64,000 bases of DNA from the NCBI GenBank assembly GCA_018881555.1, contig JACAXG010000018.1:3680346-3744345 (forward strand), read 5' to 3'. Source of the stretch: Amblyornis subalaris. Taxonomy: Eukaryota; Chordata; Aves; Passeriformes; Ptilonorhynchidae. The position numbers and the translations under genes were made by a program. Position 1 is the stretch's first letter. Each line of letters opens with the position of its first letter. Below the pieces are notes generated by a model. It ran no database searches, was not told the DNA's origin, and was given only the letters and a program-made list of their open reading frames with translations. This document shows positions 1 to 12,400 of the stretch, piece after piece.

Positions 1-3000
1 TACAAACTGAGCTCGTACGAGGAAAATTCTGACATTAACTTCGCACATGCNGTTCCTGTTGAGCTTACTTGGGTTTTCCTTTTGTGCAAGCTGATAGAAA
101 AGTGAAGATGTGACCTGTAAAGTCAAGGGAAATATTCTCACATCTTATACATTGCTTCTTCATGCAGCAGCTGCAAGTACCTTCTAAAACCTTTGGATCC
201 AAATGCAAATCTGCCTCTGGAAACCACTAATGCCTCTCCTAAACATTGCCTTCAATCTGTTTTACAAGGAAGGATACGTTGATGAATAAGTTCTGCCTAG
301 GGCCAGGCAGAGAATCACGACTTAGATGCTCACAAGTAAAAATTTCATTTAAACCAACCTGATCCTTGGGAGACTGTGGTAATAGCAGGCAGCATACACA
401 GAGGATAAAATTATTGAAGTTCCACACAGTTCATAGTGGAGTCTCAGGTGGCACCAGTCAGTATAAGTGCAATTATGCTGACAAAAAGACATGAGGCTGA
501 TTTGTGCGAGCTGATGCTACCTGAGCAGAAGCAGTTGAAATTCTGATAGTGTTGCAAAGAAAAGCTGGGATCCTGGGCTGATGTACAGCTGGACATGGGT
601 GTTTTATGCAATGTCTNTGCATCAGCTGTGAAACTGACCTTTGTGAACATGTCACAAACCATGATGGCCCATCAAGCTGTAGGGATCTAGACAGCATTTC
701 TGTATTTCTCTCTATACCAACATCTCCTCATACAAGCTCGAAGCAAGGTTTCATTATGCTCTACACCATAGATGCATCTCTTCTTAGGTGTATTTAGTCC
801 CATTATGTCCATCTTGTTCCCTTTTAAAAGCAAACTAAAAAGGAACTCAATGCTCCAAGCCAGAAGAAATAGGTACAGCCATTTTTATGATCATGTTTCT
901 AATGCGTTTTTTTTTTAAATTAAATTTTGAAAGGGAATCATTCATAATACTTTAATTTCTTTTGGCAATTGAGAAAGAAAAGCTAAACCAGATGAAAACC
1001 TGTGGTTTATACACTGATACTGAATTTCATTCATAGATTTTCATGCAGATTTTTATTAGAAACAGCATTCATCTTAAATGAAAGGAGCTGTCCCTGCCCA
1101 TCAGCCACAGAACAGAAATGTTCAGGGGTCAGCTCACACTGGAGAAGCCTTTTACCTTCACATGTGCTTTGCATGGACATATAGAACAAGACCCGCAGAA
1201 GCAAAGTCTTTACTGATCAAAATGGAAATCTACAAACACTCAAACAGACTCTAATTATTAAATATGATAATTAAAACCTGGAATTACTTATCTTCTACTT
1301 CACATGAAATGCACTAGTTACCACACACAATTTCTTTATTTTTGTCTTTTATTTTCTCATTCCACCAATTATACTGGATAAACAGAAACAACTCTAAGGT
1401 CCCAACAACAGAACTAAAAATAAAACTAAAGATTCAACTGAGAACTAAAAGGTCAACCTCTATTTGGTACTTCCCCTAAAATACTTCAGTGATCAGGTAT
1501 AGGGATCTCTTCTCTATAACCTCTAGGGAAAATAAAGCATTAAGTCCAGTTTCTGCACTAGTTTACATGGTTTTCAGCCCTGGAAGTACTCACCATCCCT
1601 GTTTTTTAACTACACCATTACTTGCTCAAAATATTTTAAACATAATCATAGGAATAAGCAGAACTAAACTGAAATGTTATGGTGTCTAACTTTTCTGTAG
1701 CTCTCTTTGTCTTTTATTTTTAAAAAACTGCTATGGTACAATGCAGATAACAAAAATATGATGTCATTGGGGAAACATATGCTTATTTTTAAAGATTCTG
1801 CTGGGAGTCTCTGTATATGTAGAACTGCTCAAACTGAAACTCAGGTTTTGTCCAGTTGATTTCTTGCGAAGCATAAACCAGATTTCACTTGTCTCTGGTG
1901 TTATTTGCAGAAATACCTATCAGTGAGATCAGAAAAATATTCTACATTCTGTTTTTTAAACATGTCCCAATAAGCAGTCTGTTATATTTCTAGTAGTCCA
2001 GCATATTAAGTTACCTTTTAAGTTCCTGCCAGTCGGGAGCTCCTTCATTCAAAGTAGAACCCTAGTTTAGCTTCAGGCTAGAACTTAGTAATAATCATGT
2101 TATTTTAAGGATATAATTTAGACTTTCTATAAATTCAAAGTGTTGAGTTAACTGTGTTCTGTTTATTTGTGGAATATTTTCTGACACCTTGTTACACAAT
2201 TAATCTACAACCTCAGTTTTGACCCTGGTCCTAAGAATAGGGGCCTGACATACATAGCCCATGCCACCTGTAGCATAATGTATTCTTTCACTCTTATCCC
2301 ACTCATAGATAACAGTTTTCTGAAATAAAAAAGGTCACACTGAAAATTAGTTGTTCAACACTGCCAGTAGAAACAAAAATGTACAGAAGTGTAAACAAAG
2401 AAGAGAGTGGATGGATGAAAGAAATCATTAACAGCCAACCATATCTAAAGTCTCCGACTCCATTTAAGTGGGTAAGGATTTTGTCTTAGGTTTCAAGTGG
2501 GCCAGAATTCATCAACATCCAAAGGCAAATTAGGATCTGCATCTCACCCTGCCTGAATGATTTTATCAGCAGCTCCTGGAGTCAGGAGTTATGGACTCCT
2601 GCCATGTGCATGACCTCCAGCCCTTTCCTTGTCTCAAACAAGAAACAAAACCAAACATTGAAAATCCAGTTTATCCTCTCAGTAACATAACAGACACTTA
2701 TTCAAATGCAAACAATGAATAAATGCAAAAAACAAGTGAATAGTTATGGAAATGCTTGCATAATTAATAAAAATATTGAAGAGCTATTTTCCCCTGTGTT
2801 ACTGTCACCATCATATNGCGTTTGTGCTTCTATTTTTTTCTAAGAGTGTGTCCCAGTTGAAACAGCGGAGATTAATGATCCTGTCTTTCCAGTGAGATTC
2901 AAACTCACCTGATGTTGTTGCAGTGAATGACAACATTAACAGATACAGAAACAGTACCTAGAGTCTGACCTTCTCTGGCAGTTTCACTATCTTCACAAAA

Positions 3001-4157
3001 CCACTTAGTACACAGCATCCTGGTTTTATTTCGTGATGGTATCAAAAAGGTACAAACAAGTTTCAATAAAGGGTTTCTTTTAACTGAAATAGTAACTAAA
3101 AGTTAATTCTTACAATATACTGGTAATTTTCATAAAACAGATTAATAAAAAAAAGGGTACCAGATCTGGGATCCTTCAAGATCATTCAGACAAATTAAAG
3201 AAACTCTCCAGTCAGTAGTAAATCTTAATCTCTTCATTCCTTTTAGCTACTTCACTAAACCTATTCCTTTTTACTTTGTAGTAAGCTTTCTAATATTTCA
3301 TTTTCATTTCAGCTAGAGCTACTGAGAGATCTGTATGAATAAGAAAACTATTCAAACTAAGTAGCAGCTCAATATCTGCCTGTCAGAAAAAGGAACTAAT
3401 CAAAGTCATCCCCACTTAGGGCACTCTAGTGCAGAACAGCATGGGCATAATAATGTATAGCAGCTTTTGTACATACATGACAAATGAAGCAAGATCTGAT
3501 TAATTGTCCAGCAGTTCTAAAATGGTCTGTAATTTCCTTCACATGTCACTCCATTAGTTCTTAGCTCCTGAACTTGCCCCTTAGAAAAATCACTTGTGAT
3601 TTGCTGAGTAATAAATGTGCATTTCTACTCAACAGAAAAGTTTCCATCTCCCAAATCTTAAAATATGTGCACAGTCTCAGATCCTATTATTGCTTTTGGG
3701 TTGGGATTCTATCTACAAATGCTAACATTAACTCAGAAATGCAGAGAGAAAACTCAGAGAAATTTCCCTGGAAGAACAGTGAAGTAAAACTTGATTTCAT
3801 AAGGATTCCTAGCTTCAAGTTCAGATAAAGCCTAGAATAGGCCACTGTTCTGGGATTAAAGTTTCAGAGGTTTTATATGGGCTCAGCCCAAGCAAACTCT
3901 AGGCATTTTGAGATGTATGTATTTCCAAACCTTAATGACGTGGTTCAGCTGTCCTGTCTGTGCGGCTTCTACACTGAGAGTTGAAAAACTCGTGGGTGCC
4001 CAGGCTCCTAGCTTAGGTACCTTGTTTATGTGTTTAGAGCTGGAGTAGACAAACATGGGTCTTGGAGTTCAAATGAGTTACTCAGGGTGGTACAGGCTGG
4101 TCTGAACAAGACCAGAAATGGAAACAAGTAGGGAAATTCTAGCTGTCCTTTAGTACA
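1..4157. other. AT-rich non-coding DNA, no gene seen
   Basis: No recognisable gene, RNA or transposon was found. The open frames are short and match nothing I know. A run of ten T lies at 907-916. At 2573-2601 the word CAGGAGT and its inverse ACTCCTG interlock, so two alternative 6-7 bp hairpins are possible; this is close to chance level. Isolated N bases occur at about 51, 617 and 2818. Confidence 0.6.
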
Positions 4158-4197
4158 TCACAGAATCATAGAATCNTTAAGGTTGGAAAGGACACAG
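4158..4197 (-). mobile_element. CR1: CR1 LINE 3' tail, about 40 bp remnant
   Basis: The plus strand reads 'agaatcatagaatc', an N, then 'ttaaggttggaaaggac'. This is the reverse complement of the avian CR1 3' end (gtccttTCCAACCTTAA followed by ATTCTATGATTCT). Homology stops about 40 bp in, so the copy is extremely 5'-truncated, as is usual for CR1. Orientation is minus. There is no coding part. Confidence 0.85.
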
Positions 4198-7100
4198 TCC
4201 TGAGGCCTCAGCACCAAATACTGGGCAGAAGTTCTGAGCCTTGAACATGCTTAGTGTAAAAAGGCACTTGAAATATAAACTGTCCAAGTGTTGCAGACCA
4301 TGAGAAATCTGCTGAATGGGCTTTGCTTCTAATAGCTTTATATCTTATATTGTAATGCCCAAAACAGCACGTCAGTATCTTTGCCTGAAACTANAGTTCA
4401 CCTAAAAGAATAATGAATAAAATCTGCAATTTAAAAAAAAAGAAATCAAAGTAAAACCCATAGCTTTAACACAAACAGTTTTTCTCAAAAAAAAAAAAAA
4501 GGCAGCAAGGACTTCATGAAGTTCAATACATATTCGTTGATTACTATTTATTTTACACAAAAGGTGTTAAGTACAATTGTGGTCAACAGCAACCTAAAGC
4601 AGACACATCTACAAGCTATGCCCAAGAAGGGCAGTCACACTCAGCCTTTCAAATGACTTGAATGCTGGAGACCAAGCAAGGGTATTTATTTGTGAAATGG
4701 TTTACATGACCTGGGCCATCTGACATTTTAATGACCTAGCAGGTAGATTTTTGCTTGAGTTGTGAAAATAGCTTTTTGGAGAGTGGTTACAGCAGCCCAG
4801 GAACAGCTGCTCCTCAGGCCTATAGAAAGCTTTTATTCCACAGGCTGGCCTCCTTTCAGTGAGGCCCTCTCTTTAACCTGCAGGGATCTTGCAGGAAACA
4901 TAAAAGTTACTGAGGCCTCACTGACCTTGTCAAGGCCACGTGTGGGAATTTTTAATGTTTGAGTTGCTTCAAAATTATAGCAATTACTAGAAATATTCCA
5001 GGAAAAAAGGACTTTTTTTTTCTTCTGCCAGTTCAGATTTCCCCACTGAAATTGTCATTTTCATCTGCTAGTCCTTTAAAAAAAATAGAATTATAGACAC
5101 TCTTTAGTCACTGGATAACAGATGTTATAAAACTTTGTGGCACTCAGTCATAATTAAGTCAGGCCTAATATGCATCTGTCAGAAACCATTGACCTTTTCT
5201 GATGATGGCAGGGAAAAGGCTTTGATACTCTACCACACATTTAAGGTTTTTTGAAGGAAAAATGTCAAAGGTTTGGGTGTTCTGGCAGGAAATTACCTCT
5301 TGCGTTCTTAATGACAAATCTTTTTAGCTTAATCTAAGTAAACAATTAAATGGTGTTGCTTCAGTTGGTATTTCTAATCCAAAATAACGTCTTTCCTATG
5401 CTTCCNCCAGGAAAGAATCAAGGAATTGTAGAACTTATGCAATTTTTAAGGAGACAATCTATCAGAGCAAAGGAGTAAAATGCAGCTGACAGCTTTCACA
5501 TACGAAATGTGGAGATAAAGGAAAATTTGAAACTAAGAGAAAACTAGTTTTAGGCAGAATTTAACCATCTCACCTTTGCCATTGTAGACAGCGCAAGGAC
5601 GAGATACTCANGAAGCTATTTGAAAACAGTATTGGTAGCTTGTCAACAGGCAGCATTTGAAACTTGTCACACAACTAATGCTCCGTACTACTCTTAGGTC
5701 TCCTACCGCAACTTTTGCAGGTAGCTGCTAGAGATTCTTGTTTGAAAAGTGAAGACACTGAGCTAGAACTACCCTCAATGTACAGGTAACTAAAAGGTCT
5801 CACCCTATTGATACAGCCTCACCATGTAGGCATTCCAAGAGCCTGTGAGGGCTGAGAGGTGGGCAGATGAAGAGGAGNTGTCAGCAAACAGAAACAGTGG
5901 CTACAGCACTGATCTGATATCTCTGCAATCCCAGGTTCAACCTCCTCCCTGCCCAGTCTCATGGTGTTTTCTGGGCCAAAAGAATTTCAATGCAAATCAT
6001 AGAGGTTGCCCGGCACACAAGCATCCAAGGCCCCCTGGTATCAGCATTATTGGAGGATTTATGCCATGAAATTCCCTTATGAGCCCAGGCCTTAATATCT
6101 GCCTGTGTCACATCTCTACATACAAAATGTTAGTAATATTCCTTTTTCTCAGGGAAGCGTAGCAAGGATTAATGAGGCAAAGATGAAGAAGATGTAAGGG
6201 AGAGTATTAAGTGCTTTCAACAGAGAAAGGTAATATTACTTTTCAATTGCTATCACTTTCAGAAAGCCACGCCTGTGTGCATGCATTAGTGTATTTATTT
6301 AACAAAATTTCTAAATCCTGGATTGAGGAGTTGCAAAGAACATTTTAAAGGTCTTATTTCAGTATTTTACATCCATTTAATCTTCTATCAAGTTATTTTT
6401 ATGATCTTTCAAAGTTGTGTGTCCATCCATTGATACTATGCTCCTAAATATCTTGTGGATTNACCAGTGCACAAGAAAAAGGTGGTGTTTTCATAGCTTG
6501 ATTCTTTTAAGCAGGTTACTGTATTCTTTAGCTTCAAGGAGAACAGAAATTTACCTAAACCCACACAGAAATTCAGGCTTGAAAGCTGTACAAAAGCCAT
6601 GACAAACAAACAAAAAGCTTATTTGTGAGATGAAGGAACATAATCTTTTCCCAGTGCATCTGCAGTGTAGACTGCAAGACAAATGGCAGTGAATAAAAGA
6701 TCAAATAACATTCCTCTTTGCCTAAAACAAATAAATAATCTAATACCAAGGATTAGAGATCAGATTGTTTAGTATATATCTCTCCTTGACCATTGGAGGA
6801 AATGTACATGGTAGCGTTTTATGTTTAGCCTTACAAAAATTTGCCCCAAATGCAGGGTGCTCTGTATAATCAGATTTCAGCTTTGAAATAGCTTTAGCTT
6901 TCCTATTCCAGAAAGGAAACCAGTGCTTCCCAATGTTGCCCTGGGAATGCCATTACTGCACCTACCTAAACAACAAAAACAGAATGGAAAATAAACTTAC
7001 ATGGATGAGAGGGGAAGGGAGAAGCAGCAGCCCCAAGACAGGAAAATAAAAATGCCCCACACATTCAGATGTGACAGGGCTTGAGTTAAAGGGACAGTGC

Positions 7101-7829
7101 CAGGTGTTTCAGCCATCATTCACATTCTGAGGTTTGACAGCACATAATATTACTTATTCTTTTGTACTAACAGGGCTTTAATGGGGTTTAAACCTCTCAT
7201 TGACACACTGGCAACTTAAACTTTTGAAGCACGTTTCTATTTTATTGGAAAGACAGTGAAAATCACTTCAAGTAAGGAAGCAGTGTTCAGAAGGAAAGCC
7301 ATGACTCTGTTCCTGATTTGTCTTTTGTGCAATGACATATAGATGTTTCCAGTAATTTTTTTTTCCTTTTTTTTGGCTATTAAGCCTTACTGTAAAATTT
7401 ACACTACCTTTATTATGAAATACCAAACCTTTCTTCTTAAAGTTATTTTCCAATTAAAATAATGGGTATGGTAATTTCATCTGAAAGCAATTTCCTGCAA
7501 TGAGATTCAAAAGGATAACAGAGATAATATTTTCTCCAATTAAACATTACTATATTGCATTTCTTGCTATTTCTCCAATTTCTAGTCTTAATTAACCATG
7601 ANAATATTCATCACCAATATCTTATGTTTATATAACTCAGCCCCATCACTGAAATATAGTGTTCTTCCCATCAGACATATTCTGATTTTCTCCAACCAAA
7701 CACANAAAGGGCTCAAACTGGAAATTACAGGAACAGTTCCTGAGAAGAGATTTGAGCTGCTCACATTGTCTTGGTTCAAGACCAGGGTCTCAGGACTGCC
7801 ACACTCCCATTTCCTGTCTCTGTCTCCAG
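4198..7829. other. AT-rich non-coding DNA, no gene seen
   Basis: Nothing recognisable is coded here. A 14-base A run lies at 4487-4500. Single N bases occur at about 4393, 5406, 5611, 5878, 6462, 7602 and 7705. No CR1 or other repeat was recognised beyond the remnant that ends just upstream. Confidence 0.6.
4487..4500 (+). repeat. A14 homopolymer
   Basis: Fourteen consecutive A, followed by ggcagc. No retroposon body is recognisable upstream, so it is treated as a simple repeat. Confidence 0.9.
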
Positions 7830-7880
7830 AACATGCAGACAGAAGTTGCCAAAGAAGACAANTGTAACTTCTAACTCCAG
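7830..7880 (+). other. candidate small exon (51 nt) with strong splice signals
   Basis: A pyrimidine-rich stretch ending 'ctgtctctgtctccag' (AG at 7828-7829) could be an acceptor. The sequence ending 'aactccag' followed by 'gtgagtaa' from 7881 is a full CAG|GTGAGT donor consensus. The 51 nt between them is open in one of three frames, starting at the second base (T-C-R-Q-K-L-P-K-K). The first frame contains ATG but stops within 13 codons. I recognise no protein. It could be a UTR, lncRNA or cassette exon, or chance. One N lies at about 7862. Confidence 0.25.
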
Positions 7881-9423
7881 GTGAGTAATCAAGACTTGGT
7901 CATCTTCATCTTCACTATAACACTGAAAACTGACTTCATTTTAGCTTTGGTTTTAGTATTCCACTCTCCCATGCCTGTTCTTTTTCTCTCTTTAGTGCTA
8001 CCCCCTTCCTATTTTATCATGCCCAAGAACATCGATGGACACTTTTTGGGTTCATTCCATATTTTTCCTGTTCATTTAATTCCTTTATTAAACATTACTT
8101 TCTTTTCCCTCTACTTTTATGGAAGGCTCAAACCTCCACACTGATCTACAAACACAGCAGATGGTGTGGAAATTTGGACCCAAGCCTTGTGAACAGCTTC
8201 TACTTCTCTTATGGTCCAAACTAAATGCCCTGATCTGGCAGGAATTCAGAAATCCAAACAAGAGTGCTGATCCTGCAAGACTTCAGCATGTATCGCACTG
8301 TGAGGAGGCAAAAAGGCCGTTTTGCTTCCACTTCCTGGCTTCCACCTTCAAAGATAGGCATGTACCTTAGCTGCCAAAGGGAAATTGCAGTCAGAGCTCT
8401 CTTTCACTCATGCTAATCCCTTATTGCTGGAACAGCCTCTNACTTTCTGCCCAGAGATCAGGTCCACATACAGGTGTCACCAGCCCTCGCCCATCCTCTG
8501 CTCAGGTTGTACCCCGAGTCATTCAGCTGCAGAGAGAAGGATCAGGACTTACACATGCACAGTCAGGACAGAACTGTCACAGCTAACAAGGAAGCACTGG
8601 ATGGAGTTGACCTTACCTCCAAAGGTTGTTTTGATTTTTTTTCTCCACCTGGAGGGCAACGCTGGGGTCTAATATTTATCTGAACATTCGGCAAACACTC
8701 AATGCTTTGTCGGGACTCGGTATGAATACTGAATTCTGAAAAACTTCAAGTGTACCATGAAACTGGAAAAATTCAGCTGCATGCTGAGAGGGGTGGCTGG
8801 GATGGAGGGTAAGGTCACAACCAGGAGTGATAGAAACTATAAATCTTGAAAAATTGTTGTTTGACCAACAAATATTCTTCCCTTGATGTCCATTAAATTT
8901 TACAGTGCAGGCAGTGCTCAAAAACGGAGAAGTAAATGTGTTACATGCAGACCAGCCTTGANGGTAAGCACTTGAGGGGGAAGAAAAACCCTTCAGAGAA
9001 GATGATGAAAGGCTTAAATCTAAACTGAGATGTTTCTTTCTTAAAATCAGGCAGATTCAGAAAGAACCAACCACTNTTGAAAGGAAGCAAAATTTCTCCA
9101 GGAGAGAAATGCCAAAGCTTCTTTGTCTGAGCCTGGCTAACACTGGGAACCCAAAACTGCCTGGAAGACTTCACTGGCCACACTGTGGTTTATATCCAAC
9201 TCTGATGGAGGAGAAGAGGTAGACTGGTATTTTAAGAGCTTTTAAATACCCCATTGAGGGAAGGCAGGCTCTTGATTTCCCATAAAGGCCCTATGCTTAA
9301 GAAACCATTGCTTCATTCAAGCAATTCGAATTTCCACTGTCCACAAAAGAAGCTGTGATGAGACAGCTCTCACAGGGCCTAATTGACCATGTGCTATTTA
9401 CCTGAATAGGGTAGGAGATAAGG
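7881..9423. other. non-coding DNA, no gene seen
   Basis: No supported gene. Frames of up to about 95 codons occur near 8385-8672 but start at non-ATG codons and match no family I know. The part between 8120 and 8680 is somewhat less AT-rich than its surroundings. N bases lie at about 8441, 8962 and 9076. Confidence 0.55.
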
Positions 9424-9480
9424 TATGATATGATATGATATGATATGATATGATATGATATGATATAATATGATATATGA
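9424..9480 (+). repeat. (TATGA)n pentanucleotide microsatellite
   Basis: Eight perfect TATGA units start at 9424, followed by one TATAA unit, one more TATGA and a TATATGA tail. On the minus strand this reads as a repeating I-I-S-Y-H peptide, which is an artefact of the repeat. An ATCC-rich stretch follows at about 9490-9518, giving a compound low-complexity patch. Confidence 0.97.
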
Positions 9481-12400
9481 TCTGTTGGCATCTATCCTCT
9501 ATCCATCTATCCACCCACAGCTGTGCGTGAAAGTCCAGGACTGCATCAGAGATTTCTTCTGAGAGCTGCAGTGCTGTTAGGCAGGTTACAAACCACAGGG
9601 AAAATTGTGAAGGTCTGTTCCTTTTCCAAAGCCAGTCACACACAATTGTTGTGCTTGCTGTTGAGGACTTCATGTCAGACATGTTTTGTCCCAGGCTTCT
9701 CATCCACAGGTCCTCTGAGAGGGTCAGGGAGCAGCTCTGCTTTCTCACAATGTTTCAAGAAGCAGATGGTACCACTCGATTTCCCCACATTCTTCCATTC
9801 TGCATTAACTGTCTGAGAGACACGGATGGGAACTAACAAATAAGGCTCAGTGTTGATAAGTCTGAGGCAATTTCGGCTGAAGAGAAGAAAGTAGCTAGAC
9901 TACAATTCAATTTATTCATCTTTGACTACTTCTACCTTCTATGACAACAGCTTGCAACCTGTGGGGATTTATATCCCCACCTGCTGCTCAAAGTCTATGT
10001 AGCACGAGCTAGCTTTTCCTTGTCTTTTACTGAGCCTGAGCTGTGGCCCTTTCATAAGTAAAGGTAGATCCTTGACCAATTTATAGCCTACAATCATAAC
10101 TGAAAGTAGGTGTGAAAGTCATACTGGTAAAGACNAACCCCAGTTCTACAAAGGGAAATTACTAATCAACCAAAGAACGTAAGTTAACATGTAACTTGCC
10201 AAAAGCATTTGAGATTTTCATTTGTCTCTAAATAATAAAAGGCTTCACACAGTTTCCAATGCCACCACAACTATGTAAGTAGATTTCTACACAGGTTTTC
10301 AAGTTGTCATAAAGTCATCTCCTCAATTATGTCAACGAACACACAGCAGATACAGGCAGCCCACAGTACTTGGAACCCTACAGATACACAGGGATAGAGC
10401 TGCCACTTAGATCTACTCAGAACTGAGTTAGTCTGTGTTAGCTCTTAGAAATGGCATTTGAGCAGTGTTTAAGAATTGCGCTGACAGTTTCCAGAGGGAG
10501 TCAAGGTGTAAATGTTGACAGGTAAAGCCCCATAAGAGTCTCATATTTCTCCCTTTGTCACGTTACTGGAGCTGTTGATGGAAGAGGTAATTCAAAATGA
10601 AGTCCTACTCCATACAAAAGAGAAAGATTATCTAGTTAGAGGGAAGTCCTTAATTTGTTTCTTGCCCTTGGACCAATAGATCGGTCCCTTCACTGGGAAG
10701 AGACTGATATTACACTGACTTTGAAACCACAAACATTAGAGCAAGGTGCAGAAAAACTAGGACTATCTCTTTCTCAATGATGTTCTGTTACAATTTTCTG
10801 AGTAGGACTCAGATTTCTGGGTTTCTCCTGGATTACATGTCCCTGAAAAAAATCTCAGAAGCAAGAACAAGCAGAAAATTGGCCGCAGTCTGAGAAGCNA
10901 AAAAGAGGAACTTTTATAGCCCTCTTCAGTTAAGGTGCAGACAGCAGTTAACCCTAAGTTTCTCTCCCCTTGCACATAAGGGGTCATGGGTAATCACTTA
11001 TGACTAATTGCACACTTGTGTCAGGGAGATGCCTTTTCACATCTGGTTCAGATAATCCCACAGTCCTGAAATGTTCCACCAAATGTTGCAAAAAAATACA
11101 ACCTGTGCAGTATAACAGCTGGCGGATGACCCGAGCCTGCAGACTGACACCTAATAACACATTTGTACCCTGCAAGAAGATCTTATTACACCATGGTCAT
11201 TTTACATGATGAAGGATTATCATTTTCAGGATGAGAATTCCACCTTTAAAGTGGAGCCATAAACATTTGAGGAAATGCTGACTCAAAAACTCAATGTGCT
11301 ATAAAGCCAAATGCCAGACTTGGGGAGAGAGGTTAGGACAGGGAAAAAGATCCTCATTATAAAGTTTGAGTAGCAGCTTCCCAGGCAGGGGTCTGAACTT
11401 TCTGACACATCCACAGCTTCAACCTGCCCCATGGTTCTTTTTCATAAAGCACCCCCTACCCACCTCAAATGCCTCCTTTCTAACCTCTCTACAATTTTGT
11501 CAGAAAGATGAAGAAGACTTAGATATGACATTCCAGATATACAAAAATGGTGAAAATGGGTTTTTTACTCCCAAGAAACTGGTGTTGCAGGTTGTCAAAT
11601 GGCTTCACCAAGATATCCTATACTTCATTCACAAGCACTGACAATAGTTTCTCAGTCCATTCTCTCAGTGTTTTTAATTATTCATTAATAGTGAATTAAT
11701 TAGTTCTCACTAAAGTTTGTAAACTTCATGTTTCAGAAGTTCAATCCATGTATGACTTCTGTAGATATAATACAAGCAATATAAGACGTGATTTGGTGCC
11801 CAACCACAGACTGCTGAGTTTCCGTTCATAGTACAACCTTACACACATGACATTCAGGAAAAGTGGCTCTCTGCATCAAAAGCACTCTTCCAGAACTAAA
11901 TTACTAATGTGGATGCACCCATTGAGAGAAGGTAGAAAGANTTCCCTGATCTCCAAAGACACAAGCAACTAGCCCTAGTTTTAGAACACCTGTTTTCCAA
12001 GGTATTTCTACAGACAGTATGTTCAAATATATATAAAGATTTTGTAGTGTATCAGAAATAAAAGTGAGAAAACTGATGAAAAGTATGATAACTGTGTGGG
12101 GTTTTTACCTCTAAATTCTCAAATGTTCCATCTAATGATGTGGGATTTGTATATTCGATGAACTATAATCACAGCGGATGTCTACAGCTACAGAAGTAGG
12201 TCCAGAAATTTTAGTATATGTAGTTCTGCACTGCAGAGGCATAGAGAGCCATGCAGTTCACAGCTGCTGCCCCTTTGTTTGTGTGTTCTAAAAGTAAATT
12301 CCAGCTGACTTACAAAATTAATTGTTATCGGTACAATAGGCCTCACTGTTTTAAATACTTTAAAAAGAGAATATAACAGCAGATGTATAAAATTCCGTAC

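Noticed and set aside
5930..5950. 'ggttcaacctcc' resembling a tRNA B box
   Set aside because: No A box, no cloverleaf pairing and no terminator at suitable spacing.
9398..9748. 116-codon minus-strand frame
   Set aside because: It starts at GTG and its last third is only the TATGA microsatellite translated. No family is recognised.
9951..9980. Stem GTGGGGAT/ATCCCCAC
   Set aside because: It is only 8 bp and about one is expected by chance. There is no T run to make it a terminator, and such terminators are not used by vertebrate polymerase II.
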